A DNA stretch of 32,529 bases from Planctomycetia bacterium (lineage in GTDB: Bacteria > Planctomycetota > Planctomycetia > Pirellulales > UBA1268), in the NCBI GenBank assembly GCA_009922585.1, contig RFVE01000008.1, positions 1 to 32,529 on the forward strand, written 5' to 3'. Position 1 is the stretch's first letter. Each line of letters starts with the position of its first letter. Both the position numbers and the translations under genes were made by a program. The notes below the pieces were generated by a model. It worked only from the letters and a program-made list of their open reading frames with translations. It was not told where the DNA came from and ran no database searches. This document shows positions 23,412-31,416 of this stretch, in pieces.

Positions 23412-24755
23412 GTGAGGCTGCCCATCTTTTTCAGCAAGAAACGAGGTGAGCGCCGCACGGGTTCGCCGGCCTGGGGGTCGTTCGGTGAGGGATTTTTCTA
23501 TGCCAGTCTCCTTACTGCCGGGCTGTTTGTTGGTGGGCTGATGCTCACCGGCGTGGCCGTTCCCGAGTGGCGGATCAACAACCATTTCACAGAGGTCGAG
23601 GGGCGGCTGGTAGGGAAGGGCCTCGCCCGTCGCACCACGACCGACCTGTTCGGTATCCGGCGGCAGTCGTGGCGGCCGGCGGTGCTGCTAGAGTTTCATG
23701 CGGATGGGGAGTCTGTCCGTGCCTGGCACACAAGTGGTTGGGGTGAGGCGACCACTGACCGCAGCCTTGCCCTGCGGCAACTGGATGGCTGGCGGCTGGG
23801 GCAATCGATTCGGTGCTGGTATGACCCAGAGCGGATCGAAACGGTTGTGCTGAAACGTGGTTACAGCTGGTGGTTGTGGCTGCTGACGCTGTTGCTGCCC
23901 GGAGCGTTGGTCGTGTTTGGAGCAACCGGACTTGCCCAGGCAGCCAGTGCCTGGGGGCGGTCTGAGGAGCGTCAGGCTGCGGAGATCGGTCAGCTGCTCA
24001 GCCCGCTCGTCCGGTCATCACCCGATGAGGAGGGCTTTCCAACAGTACCTGCCTGCGCCGACCTGATGAATTCACCCGGTACCATCCAACGGTTTCGGTT
24101 GCCGACTGAAAGCCCTGAGGCCTGGTCGTTGCTTGGAGCTGGTCTGTTTGCTTTGCTCTGGAATGCGGTTGTCATCGTACTTGCGGTGGCGGCCGGTTTC
24201 GATCTGGCTGGTGGTCGGACCGACTGGTGGCTGTTCGGGTTGCTGGCCCCTTTCGGTCTTATTGGCTTGGCAGCGATTGGCCTTTTTCTGCGTCGGTTAC
24301 TGCTGGCAACTGCCATTGGACCGACCCACCTCGAGATTTCTGACCATCCCTTGCGGCCAGGGGGCACCTATGGTGTTCATCTCTCTCAAGGAGGGGCCGT
24401 TTCATTCCGGCGGCTTGAACTGGTGTTGGAGTTGGAGGAACAGGCGACCTTTCGTCAGGGCACCGATGTCCGGACTGAAAAACAGGTGGTCTGGCGAGAG
24501 TTGATGTGTTGTTGGGATCGGCTTGAGCCGGTCCCCGGCAGGCCGTTTGAGGCAACCCTTCAGTTCAAAGTGCCGGCTCGGGCCATGCACTCATTTCGTT
24601 CACTCCACAACGCTGTTGGTTGGCGGTTGGTGCTTCGTGGCATCCCTGATCGTTGGCCAGCCTTTCTGCGGGTCTTCCCACTCGTGATCGTTCCAGCTGG
24701 CCCTGATGCTGCTGCGGCCGTCGTTCGCCAGCCACTGCGAGAGGTGGTGTCATGA
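23412..24755 (+). CDS. Membrane protein with DUF3592-like and arrestin-like parts
   Basis: A 447-residue protein starting at GTG 23412 (GGGAG nine bases upstream). Predicted order: one helix (about 30-50), an extracytoplasmic DUF3592-like beta domain (WRPAVLLEFHADGESVRAW, then IRCWYDPERIETVVLKRGY), a second helix (about 158-180), a linker, two more helices (near 240-265 and 273-295), then a C-terminal beta domain (HPLRPGGTYGVHLSQGG, FRRLELVLELEEQATF, WRLVLRGIPDRWPAFLRVFPLVIVP) that looks arrestin-like (Spo0M-like). DUF3592 has no assigned activity. The stop overlaps the next start (ATGA at 24752-24755). Operon with the soluble arrestin-like protein and the P-loop ATPase. Domain naming is by eye. 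Confidence 0.75.
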   Translation: MRLPIFFSKKRGERRTGSPAWGSFGEGFFYASLLTAGLFVGGLMLTGVAVPEWRINNHFTEVEGRLVGKGLARRTTTDLFGIRRQSWRPAVLLEFHADGESVRAWHTSGWGEATTDRSLALRQLDGWRLGQSIRCWYDPERIETVVLKRGYSWWLWLLTLLLPGALVVFGATGLAQAASAWGRSEERQAAEIGQLLSPLVRSSPDEEGFPTVPACADLMNSPGTIQRFRLPTESPEAWSLLGAGLFALLWNAVVIVLAVAAGFDLAGGRTDWWLFGLLAPFGLIGLAAIGLFLRRLLLATAIGPTHLEISDHPLRPGGTYGVHLSQGGAVSFRRLELVLELEEQATFRQGTDVRTEKQVVWRELMCCWDRLEPVPGRPFEATLQFKVPARAMHSFRSLHNAVGWRLVLRGIPDRWPAFLRVFPLVIVPAGPDAAAAVVRQPLREVVS

Positions 24756-25228
24756 CTGAGCGGGCAGCTGCCGGTGAGGCCTCAGCGACGGCCACACTAC
24801 CCCGGGTAACCGTTTCTTTTGCGTCTGACCAAGCCGAGTATGCCCCCGGTGACATGCTTGAGACGAGCTACCGGGTTGCTGCGATTGATCCGGCAACCAT
24901 CACCACCGTTGAGCGTTCGGTTGTCTGGTACACCGAAGGAAAGGGAGAAGAGGATTTTGGCGTTGTCTTCTTTGATCGACTGCTTGCTGGAAGCTCAGAC
25001 GCTATGAGCGATGAGCCGACTGCTTCAGCCGCAGTCGATTGGCCAAGTGGCAGCTTCAGCATTCGATTGCCATCCAGTCCACTTTCGTACGAGGGCTTGA
25101 TCGTCAAAATTCGATGGTGCATCCGGGTGCGTCTGTTTTTCTCAAGTGGTCGAGACTTTGTGTCAGAACATGTCTTCTTTCTGGGCGATATTCCCGTCGC
25201 CCGGCCGCTGAGGCATGCTGTCTCATGA
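24752..25228 (+). CDS. Soluble arrestin-like beta-sandwich protein
   Basis: A 158-residue protein with no signal peptide. The pattern is that of one arrestin-type half: EYAPGDMLETSYRV (first strands), TTVERSVVWYTEGKGEEDFGVVFF, then FSIRLPSSPLSYEGLIVKIRWCIRVRLFF with the typical LPxSPxSYxG turn, and HVFFLGDIPVA at the end. It matches the style of the C-terminal domain of the upstream protein, suggesting the two pair or share ancestry. Start and stop are both in ATGA overlaps (24752-24755 and 25225-25228), so the three genes are translated as a unit. The function of bacterial arrestin-like proteins of this size is largely unknown. Confidence 0.72.
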   Translation: MTERAAAGEASATATLPRVTVSFASDQAEYAPGDMLETSYRVAAIDPATITTVERSVVWYTEGKGEEDFGVVFFDRLLAGSSDAMSDEPTASAAVDWPSGSFSIRLPSSPLSYEGLIVKIRWCIRVRLFFSSGRDFVSEHVFFLGDIPVARPLRHAVS

Positions 25229-25854
25229 CAGATCGCAGGCTGTGGATCAACCCATTTGCGACCCGCTACACCCGTCCAGGGGTGATTGCCTGGCAGCCAA
25301 CGCCCGACTCACCTGAGGCGTTGATTGAACGACTCGACCGGGTCGGCGGCCGGGGGCTGATCTGCGGCCCACATGGCAGTGGCAAGTCAACGCTGTTGCG
25401 GCATCTGATGGCGGCAGCGGCCGGCCGTGGTTGGAAAACACGGGTGATTGCCCTCAGGTCGAGGGCTGACCTCGGACCTGCTCTGGGGGCAATCGTCGCA
25501 GCTGCTGGCCATGGACACTGGCTTGGGATAGACAGTTGGGAAAAGCTCGGGTCCGCTGGTCGACTGCTTGTCCCGCTCGCTGCGCGGCGTGGTGGCCGGA
25601 TCGTCGTGACAACCCACCAGCCACACGATGGTTGGCCGATTCTGCTGAATCTGCAGCCCGATGCGCCGACCTTCCGCCGGCTGGTGGGTGGCCTGCTCTC
25701 GCGGGTTGATAGCCAGGGCACGATGGCCGCCGAGTTTGCTCCTGACCAGCTTGACGCAATCTTCCAGCGGCATCGGGGCAACCTGCGGGAAGCATTCTTC
25801 GAACTCTACGATCACTTCGAGCGAGTCACGCGGCCGCTGATTGGTGAGGTCTGA
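25225..25854 (+). CDS. Small P-loop ATPase
   Basis: A 209-residue NTPase starting at ATG 25225, inside the stop of the previous gene. Walker A is GPHGSGKST at 48-56. A hydrophobic strand ending in D103 (GHWLGIDSWEKLG) is the likely Walker B, and RIVVTTHQ (125-132) ends in a sensor-like residue. The C-terminal half (PTFRRLVGGLLSR, LDAIFQRHRGNLREAFFELYDHFER) is helical and has the flavour of ATPase lid domains of the STAND/AAA kind. The frame is open upstream to 25039, but this simply overlaps the previous gene. It may power or switch the two upstream arrestin-like proteins. A hairpin with T-run follows at 25883. Confidence 0.8.
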   Translation: MTDRRLWINPFATRYTRPGVIAWQPTPDSPEALIERLDRVGGRGLICGPHGSGKSTLLRHLMAAAAGRGWKTRVIALRSRADLGPALGAIVAAAGHGHWLGIDSWEKLGSAGRLLVPLAARRGGRIVVTTHQPHDGWPILLNLQPDAPTFRRLVGGLLSRVDSQGTMAAEFAPDQLDAIFQRHRGNLREAFFELYDHFERVTRPLIGEV

Positions 25855-25882
25855 ACGAGCTTCCGAGGATTCGCTTGCTCCG

Positions 25883-25904
25883 TTGCCTTGCGAGGCAAAA
25901 TTTT
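25883..25904 (+). terminator. Candidate intrinsic terminator of the three-gene arrestin/ATPase operon
   Basis: TTGCCT (25883-25888), loop TGCG, AGGCAA (25893-25898), then AATTTT. The six-pair stem is perfect but AT-containing and the T-run is short. It stands 29 bases after the ATPase stop codon. Confidence 0.45.
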
Positions 25905-25987
25905 GTGTGGCCGCCAGCAGCCACTCGCGCCGACCAGGAAAGCCCGTCCGGTTGCAACGGCTGAATGGTGTGTGACGACTATGCCCG

Positions 25988-26006
25988 CTGAAAAAAGATT
26001 TTTCAG
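25988..26006. repeat. AT-rich perfect inverted repeat upstream of the secreted Cys/Pro/Gln-rich protein
   Basis: CTGAAAAA, spacer AGA, TTTTTCAG: eight perfectly complementary bases on each side, 120 bases before the start at 26126. It could be an operator or upstream promoter element. The rest of the 25905-26125 gap shows no certain promoter; CCTAGG at about 26051 is only a short palindrome. Confidence 0.4.
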
Positions 26007-26125
26007 GAAGTGAAATCCATTTTTTTCGAGGCGGTGCCGTCGGACAGCAACCTAGGTTTAGGGGTGTCGACGTGAGAACCCGGCTTGTTTGCCTGATCCG
26101 TCGATCCTGAATCAAGGAGAGTGTG

Positions 26126-26640
26126 ATGCGTTCGCGGCGAGTTTCAATTGGTGCTCTGCTGGTTGCCGGAGCGGTTTGCAGCGTACCTGCGGTCGCGCAG
26201 GCGCAGTGCTGCCTGTCGGGCCTGTTCTCCGGAACTGGCTGCGGCTGTTTCAAAAAAGCCGCTCCCGCCTATGCGGTTGCCCCGGTGCCAGCTCCGCCAC
26301 CTGTCGCTGCTGTCGCGGCACCAGTTGCAGCAGCACCACCGCAGCCGGTCATGGTGCCGGTGCAGCAGGTGAGCTATGTGCCCGAGACGACGTATCAGAC
26401 CCAGTACAAATGCGTGCCGGTTACCTGTTACCGGCCATCCTGTGAAATTGATCCCTGCACTGGCTGTGCGGTTGAATGTGTTGAGTTGGTAACGAACTAT
26501 GTGCAGCAGCCGGTCAGTGTTCCCGTCACGCAGTACCGGGCGGTCTACACCACCAAGTACGTTCAGATGCAGCCAGGCGGCAATCCGCAGGCCTATACAG
26601 GGGCAGCGGTTGTGCCGCCCTGCCCCTCAGACGACACCCC
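26126..26640 (+). pseudogene. Secreted Cys-rich protein, N-terminal part of a frameshifted gene
   Basis: ATG 26126 is set by AAGGAG at 26114-26119. It encodes a clear signal peptide (RRVSIGALLVAGAVCSVPAVAQA) followed by a Cys cluster, an Ala/Pro-rich linker and a repeat-like region (TTYQTQYKCVPVTCYRPSC, then ELVTNYVQQPVSVPVTQYRAVYTTKYV) resembling the YTV-type motifs of planctomycete cell-surface proteins (from memory, to be checked). Around 26615-26640 (reading VVPPCPSDD) the sense moves to the neighbouring frame. In the original frame, reading continues to a stop at 26923 but becomes atypical (MGCCRHSSVTVSSDPAACTT). One surplus base in this stretch would explain it. Probably an exported structural protein. 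Confidence 0.75.
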
Positions 26641-27353
26641 AGGCATGGGGTGCTGCCGGCACAGCAGCGTCACCGTCAGTTCCGACCCAGCAGCCTGTAC
26701 TACCGCCAGCAACTGGTGGCAGCACCTATCAGCAACAGATCGTTCCGCAGAGCGGCACCTATGCTGCCCCGCAGGCACCGGTTCAGCCACAGCCGACCAG
26801 TCCACCTACGCTTGCTCCGACGCCCTCGCTGAGGCCTATTCCGGAGCTTTCGCAGCAGCCTGCCAGCGAGCAACCGCAGCAACTGTCTGGTGCAAATGGT
26901 GCGGATTCGCCTGCCACCACTGACCTGCGCGATCCCGGGACCAAGGGAACCAGCACCGCGCCCCAGCAACGTGGCCCGGCGGTGACACCGCCTCCTTCGC
27001 TGCGGCCGATTCCACCCGCGACCAGTGGTCCGACAAGCAGTAGCCGCAGTTCTTATGGAACCCCCTTGCGGGGCGACAGCGGCATGCCGGTCCTTCCTGG
27101 AAATGGACCGAGCAGTTCAACTCGGGCGTTCCCCAAGCTGCTGGAACCGACCGGCCACACCACCTCTTGGCGTCCTACCCGAGTTTCACACCCGGCCGGG
27201 CAAGCCGCGGTGAACGGACTGTCTGGTCAGCAGGCAACGCATCATCCGCCGATTTGGCAGCCGGCGTTCACGCAGGCCCCTGCTGGTCCGTATGCTCAGG
27301 GATGGCAACCGTCTTATCCGACGGCCGCACTTCCCACTCGTTCCCAGCAGTAG
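26640..27353 (+). pseudogene. Secreted protein, Pro/Gln/Ser-rich C-terminal part of the same frameshifted gene
   Basis: The second frame carries a consistent low-complexity C-terminus: TTPQAWGAAG, PTQQPVLPPATGGSTYQQQ, then two PSLRPIPE/PSLRPIPP-like repeats near 26820-26835 and 26993-27015, and a Trp/Pro/His-rich end (HHPPIWQPAFTQAPAGPYAQ). It stops at 27353. Joined to the N-terminal part, the protein would be about 409 residues. There is no plausible own start with a ribosome-binding site, which supports the joined reading. PolX begins 6 bases after the stop. Confidence 0.72.
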
Positions 27354-27358
27354 CTGCC

Positions 27359-29125
27359 GTGACCAACGCTGAGATCGCCGCCGTCTTTGATCATGTCGCC
27401 GATCTCTTGGAGTACCAGGGGGGCAATGTCTTCCGGGTGCGGGCTTACCGAAATGCTGCTCGCCTGGTGAAGGGAACGGTGGAGCCCTTGGCGAAAATCT
27501 GCCAATCGGCCGACCGGTCCCTCACCGATCTTGAGGGCATCGGTAGTGATCTGGCGGCAAAAATCGAGACACTGCTAAGCGGCCAGCCGCTTCCCCTCCT
27601 CAAGCAGCTTGAGTCAGAGGTGCCGCAAGTTGCCTTTGATCTGATGCGGGTGCCAGGTTTGGGCCCGAAGAAGGCAAAGCTGTTGGTTGATTCCCTGACG
27701 ATCGAATCTCTTGATGATCTCGCTGATGCCTGCCGGGAGGAACGTGTACGCGATCTCAAGGGCTTTGGTGCCAAGACGGAGGCGACCATTCTTGCCAATC
27801 TGGCCTTTGCTCAGGATCCGGAGCACAACCGGCTGCTCTGGAACGAAGCCGATGAGATTGTGCAGGAACTGCTCGTTTGGATGCGGCAATGTCCGGCAGC
27901 CCAACGAGTTGAAGCAGCTGGCAGTTGGCGGCGGGGCCGCGAGACGGTTGGTGACATCGACCTGCTTGCTGAAAGCAATGAGCCGACCCTGGTGATGGAC
28001 CGGCTGGTCGCGTGGGAGTCAGCGGGTGATGTGATGCTGCGGGGAGAGACCAAAACGAGCATCCGTGGCCCCCGAGATGTGCAGATTGATCTGAGGGTGG
28101 TCCGCCGCGAGTCATTCGGGGCGGCCTGGCAGTATTTCACCGGGTCCAAGGAACACAATGTGCGGCTCCGGAGCCGGGCTCGTGATCGGGGGCTGTCGAT
28201 CAACGAGTACGGGGTGACCCAGCTTGACGGAGGTGCTGTGGCTTCGGCCGGCGCGACCGAGGAAGAGATCTACGCAGCGGTCGGCCTCCCCTGGATTCCA
28301 CCGGAGCTCCGCGAGGGCCGGGGCGAGATCGAACGCGCCGAGGCTGACAGACTGCCTGAACTGATCACCCTTGATGACATTCGTGGTGATCTCCACATGC
28401 ACACCACCGCAACCGACGGTGAGGCAACACTCTCCGAGATGGCCGCAGCGGCTATTGAGCGTGGGCTTTCCTACATTGCGATCACCGATCACAGCAAGCG
28501 GGTGACGATGGCCCATGGACTTGATGCGAGACGGCTTCGCAAGCAGTGGCGGGAGATCGACAAGCTCAATGAATCACTCGCCAGTGGCGGCAAGCCACCG
28601 GTCGTTGTTTTCAAGGGGATCGAGGTCGATATGCTTGAGAAGGGCGGTCTTGATCTGCCGGATGATCTACTGGCTGAGGCCGACTGGGTTGTGGCCAGCC
28701 TGCACTACGGGCAGCAGCAGTCCCGCGAGCGGATCACTTCCCGGATTCTCGAAGCAATTCACCATCCGGCAGTCTCCTGCATCGGTCATCCCACAGGCAG
28801 GCTCATCAATCGCCGCCCTGCCTACGAGGTTGATATGCAGCAGGTCATTGAGGCAGCAGCAGTCACCGGCACCTGTCTTGAGATCAATGCCAACCCTTGG
28901 CGGCTCGACCTTGACGATGTTCTCGCTGCCGCGGCCAAGCGAGCCGGGGTCACGCTGGCAATCTCGACCGATGCCCACTCGACGCGGGGGCTCGACCTGA
29001 TGCAGTGCGGTGTCATCCAAGCCCGCCGGGCCGGCCTGGAGGCCAAGGACGTGGCGAATACAAGAACACTGACCGGATTTCGCCGACTGTTGGCAAAGAA
29101 GCGAGCGGCCTCCAATTCAAGCTGA
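27359..29125 (+). CDS. polX: DNA polymerase X family protein with PHP domain
   Basis: A 588-residue bacterial PolX. The N-terminus has a helix-hairpin-helix (8-kDa-like) domain (YQGGNVFRVRAYRNAARLV, LEGIGSDLAAKI), a second HhH (VPGLGPKKAKLL, LKGFGAKTEATI), the polymerase palm with AGSWRRGRETVGDIDLL (metal-binding D199 and D201) and VQIDLRVV (third Asp), then a PHP domain from about 340: DLHMHTTATDGE (D344, H346, H348), AITDHSK, GIEVDML, SLHYG, IGHPTG and STDAHS. The PHP domain supplies 3'-5' exonuclease/phosphodiesterase activity in relatives. Role: gap filling in base-excision or end-joining repair. GTG 27359 fits the family length. The frame is open to 27167 only because it overlaps the preceding gene. 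It is convergent with the FGE gene. Confidence 0.95.
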   Translation: MTNAEIAAVFDHVADLLEYQGGNVFRVRAYRNAARLVKGTVEPLAKICQSADRSLTDLEGIGSDLAAKIETLLSGQPLPLLKQLESEVPQVAFDLMRVPGLGPKKAKLLVDSLTIESLDDLADACREERVRDLKGFGAKTEATILANLAFAQDPEHNRLLWNEADEIVQELLVWMRQCPAAQRVEAAGSWRRGRETVGDIDLLAESNEPTLVMDRLVAWESAGDVMLRGETKTSIRGPRDVQIDLRVVRRESFGAAWQYFTGSKEHNVRLRSRARDRGLSINEYGVTQLDGGAVASAGATEEEIYAAVGLPWIPPELREGRGEIERAEADRLPELITLDDIRGDLHMHTTATDGEATLSEMAAAAIERGLSYIAITDHSKRVTMAHGLDARRLRKQWREIDKLNESLASGGKPPVVVFKGIEVDMLEKGGLDLPDDLLAEADWVVASLHYGQQQSRERITSRILEAIHHPAVSCIGHPTGRLINRRPAYEVDMQQVIEAAAVTGTCLEINANPWRLDLDDVLAAAAKRAGVTLAISTDAHSTRGLDLMQCGVIQARRAGLEAKDVANTRTLTGFRRLLAKKRAASNSS

Positions 29126-29134
29126 CCGGTCGGC

Positions 29135-30319
29135 CTACTCGGCATCCCGGACGCAGCGAAACCCAACATGGTTGCAGCCGGAAGAGACCTCACCCTTGCC
29201 TCGAGTGCCCAGGATATACCGCGAGCAGTACTGCTCGGTGCAGAGAAACGATCCCCCACGCTGGACCCGTTTGGGAATGCCTGGCTCCTGGGGATCAAAA
29301 CTGGTAGGGGGGCCTCTGGGATCATCCGTCTGCAGCCGGCCGGCAACCTGTTCGGCATAGGTGTCAGGCCGGTACCAGTCAGCACACCACTCCCAGACGT
29401 TCCCTGAAACGTCATAGAGCCCGTAGCCATTGGCAGGAAACTGACCTACCGGGGCGATGCCGGCAAAACCATCTTCCGCGGTGTTTTCCACCGGGAATTG
29501 TCCCTGCCAGGTATTGGCCATCCACCGGCTCTCAGGCCGAAACTCATCGCCCCACGGATAGAGACTGCCCGCCAGTCCACCACGGGCGGCAAACTCCCAT
29601 TCAGCCTCGGTTGGTATCCGTTTGCCCGCCCAGGTGGCATAGGCTTCAGCATCTTCGAACGCTACATGGACGACCGGGAAGTCTTCATGCCCCTCGATCG
29701 AAGATTCTGGGCCGAGCGGATGCCGCCAATTCGCGCCAGGCACGTACCGCCACCACTGGAGGTGATTGCCGAGTGGAACAGGTGTGCTTGGTGGTGTGAA
29801 GACGATCGAGCCGGCTACCAGGTTTTCCGGCGGTGCGCCTGGAAAATCTTCTGGCCGCGGAGGTTTTTCGGCCACGGTGACATAGTCCGTCTCTTCAACA
29901 AATGCCGCGAACTGCCGGTTGGTCACCTCGGTGGCGTCGATCCAGAAGCCCTTTACCGTCACTGGGTGAATGGGACGACTGTCGGCCATTGGCTGATTAC
30001 CACCGTGAGGTAGCCCGCGTGGGTCGACGCAGCCAATTGAGAATCGACCGCCCGGGATCCAGACCATCCCCGCCGCCGGTTTTCCAGGCGGCGAATTTTT
30101 CGCCGGGACGGTCGGGCCGAAGCTACCACCAACCTGCGTGTTCGCGGGAGCGGTTGTTCGTCCACCCGGGGGACGGATTGCCAGCCGCGCAAGTCCCCAG
30201 AGCAGAACAGCTGCGACCGCACCAAGACCGATGATCGCGACGGGTGAACGAAGCAAACCGCCACCTTGAGATTGACGGGCTGCAGCGGTTCGATGCTTTG
30301 ACTGACGGGAATGGTTCAT
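29135..30319 (-). CDS. Membrane-anchored formylglycine-generating enzyme (FGE/SUMF1 family)
   Basis: A 394-residue protein from ATG 30319. A basic N-terminus is followed by one membrane helix (about 24-46: SPVAIIGLGAVAAVLLWGLARL), a Pro-rich linker and a complete FGE-sulfatase domain: MVWIPGGRFSIG, VKGFWIDATEVTNRQFAAFV, FPVVHVAFEDAEAYATWAGKR, PTEAEWEFAARGG, YDVSGNVWEWCADWY, RGGSFLCTEQYCSRY and GFRC. The two copper-binding/catalytic cysteines of true FGE are kept with the correct spacing (C360 and C365), so it probably converts a cysteine of sulfatases to formylglycine rather than being one of the many inactive relatives. The start overlaps the stop of the CHAD gene (ATGA at 30319-30316). No sulfatase gene is in the window. 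Confidence 0.88.
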   Translation of the reverse strand: MNHSRQSKHRTAAARQSQGGGLLRSPVAIIGLGAVAAVLLWGLARLAIRPPGGRTTAPANTQVGGSFGPTVPAKNSPPGKPAAGMVWIPGGRFSIGCVDPRGLPHGGNQPMADSRPIHPVTVKGFWIDATEVTNRQFAAFVEETDYVTVAEKPPRPEDFPGAPPENLVAGSIVFTPPSTPVPLGNHLQWWRYVPGANWRHPLGPESSIEGHEDFPVVHVAFEDAEAYATWAGKRIPTEAEWEFAARGGLAGSLYPWGDEFRPESRWMANTWQGQFPVENTAEDGFAGIAPVGQFPANGYGLYDVSGNVWEWCADWYRPDTYAEQVAGRLQTDDPRGPPTSFDPQEPGIPKRVQRGGSFLCTEQYCSRYILGTRGKGEVSSGCNHVGFRCVRDAE

Positions 30320-31317
30320 GATTGCAAAGCGTCTCGAAAGAGCGTCCTTAGTTTTTTTCGGCGACCAGTGGTCCACCAGCTGTCAAATCGACGGTGGGCC
30401 AGTCGGGCCAACTGACGCTCTTCCCGGCGGAGTGTATCAACCAACAAAATTGTCGCGGGGTCGAGAGATTCTCGGGTTAGTTCAGTAAATCGATCAGCAG
30501 CTGCCGCATGATCGGTGAAGTCACCAAGCGCTTCCTGTATTTTTTTCAGCCGTTTGAGGCACCGCTTTCGAGGTTGAGGAGCGAGGACATCAGCGAAAAG
30601 GTCGAGGCTGTATCGCAGCCGCTTGCCCAGAATCCGAAACTGGTGAAGTTGCTCTGCTTTTCGGAACGGGCCGGCGGTGGCAAAAAATCTCCGGCCGAGG
30701 CGTCGCAGTCGTTTGCGGGCAAATTCACCGTAGCGTTTCTGGCTGCCGAGTCCGATTGTTGTGAGAAACTGCTCCTGTCGGACCGGCCACTCCCAGGCCA
30801 GGAGTTCAGCCTGACAGTCACGAATCGGTCCTCGACTGCCGATCTGTTGGTCGCTGAGCAGGCCGATCAAACGTTCTGGAGGGCTGTTGACCAGAGGATC
30901 TTCGCCGGCGGTCGGCCACTGTTGCCGAAGTCGGTCAATCAGTACATCGAGATCGCGTGCTTCGCCAGCTGCCCGCCTGACCCGTCGCAGCCGCCGCTGG
31001 AAACGCCGGCGATTCCGGGGAGATACGAGCGGTGCGAAGGCGGCTAGAGCGGCCAGTGAACGGCGGGTCGCCACCCGCAGGCGGTGCACGGCTTCCGGGT
31101 CCGCCAGCGGATCACCCGCCTCTCCGATCTCCTGCCAAACTCCTGCGAGCTCTGCACGCAGCTTTGTGACTGCGACCGTGCCTGCAGGCAGACGCCCAAG
31201 ATCTCTGCCGGGGCTGGCAGCAGTTGCTTCGGCAGTTAAGAGCATGCCGCTACCGCGAACACCCCCTCTTCCACCGGAACAATCGCCGTGAGCTTTTCGT
31301 CCGGTTCGTGTGCTCAT
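30316..31317 (-). CDS. CHAD-domain protein (predicted polyphosphate-binding)
   Basis: A 333-residue protein built around an all-helical CHAD domain. The His/Arg-rich motifs are clear: AVHRLRVATRRSLAAL, LRRVRRAAGEARDLDVL, LHQFRILGKRLRYSLDLF and LKKIQEALGDFTDHAAA. These form the basic surface that binds inorganic polyphosphate in characterised CHAD proteins. The first 45 residues are Gly/Arg/Ser-rich and probably flexible. ATG 31317 is fixed by GGAGG eight bases upstream; the frame extends to 31365 without a better signal. It lies 99 bases after rpoC in the same direction, and its stop overlaps the FGE start, so it is coupled to that gene. No ygiF/CYTH partner is attached. Confidence 0.88.
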   Translation of the reverse strand: MSTRTGRKAHGDCSGGRGGVRGSGMLLTAEATAASPGRDLGRLPAGTVAVTKLRAELAGVWQEIGEAGDPLADPEAVHRLRVATRRSLAALAAFAPLVSPRNRRRFQRRLRRVRRAAGEARDLDVLIDRLRQQWPTAGEDPLVNSPPERLIGLLSDQQIGSRGPIRDCQAELLAWEWPVRQEQFLTTIGLGSQKRYGEFARKRLRRLGRRFFATAGPFRKAEQLHQFRILGKRLRYSLDLFADVLAPQPRKRCLKRLKKIQEALGDFTDHAAAADRFTELTRESLDPATILLVDTLRREERQLARLAHRRFDSWWTTGRRKKLRTLFRDALQS

Positions 31318-31416
31318 CGAGTTGTCCTCCCAGCAGTCTGATTCCCGGCTGGTGGCTTCAGGCACGAACTGAGCTGAACTCAGCCTCGCTGCAAGAGAAC
31401 AAAACTCCCCGCCTGC

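Noticed and set aside
25039-25224. N-terminal extension of the P-loop ATPase
   Set aside because: It lies wholly inside the arrestin-like gene in another frame. The ATGA overlap at 25225 gives the natural start.
27167-27358. N-terminal extension of PolX by 64 residues
   Set aside because: It overlaps the 3' end of the preceding gene in another frame, and the PolX family begins at about the GTG at 27359.
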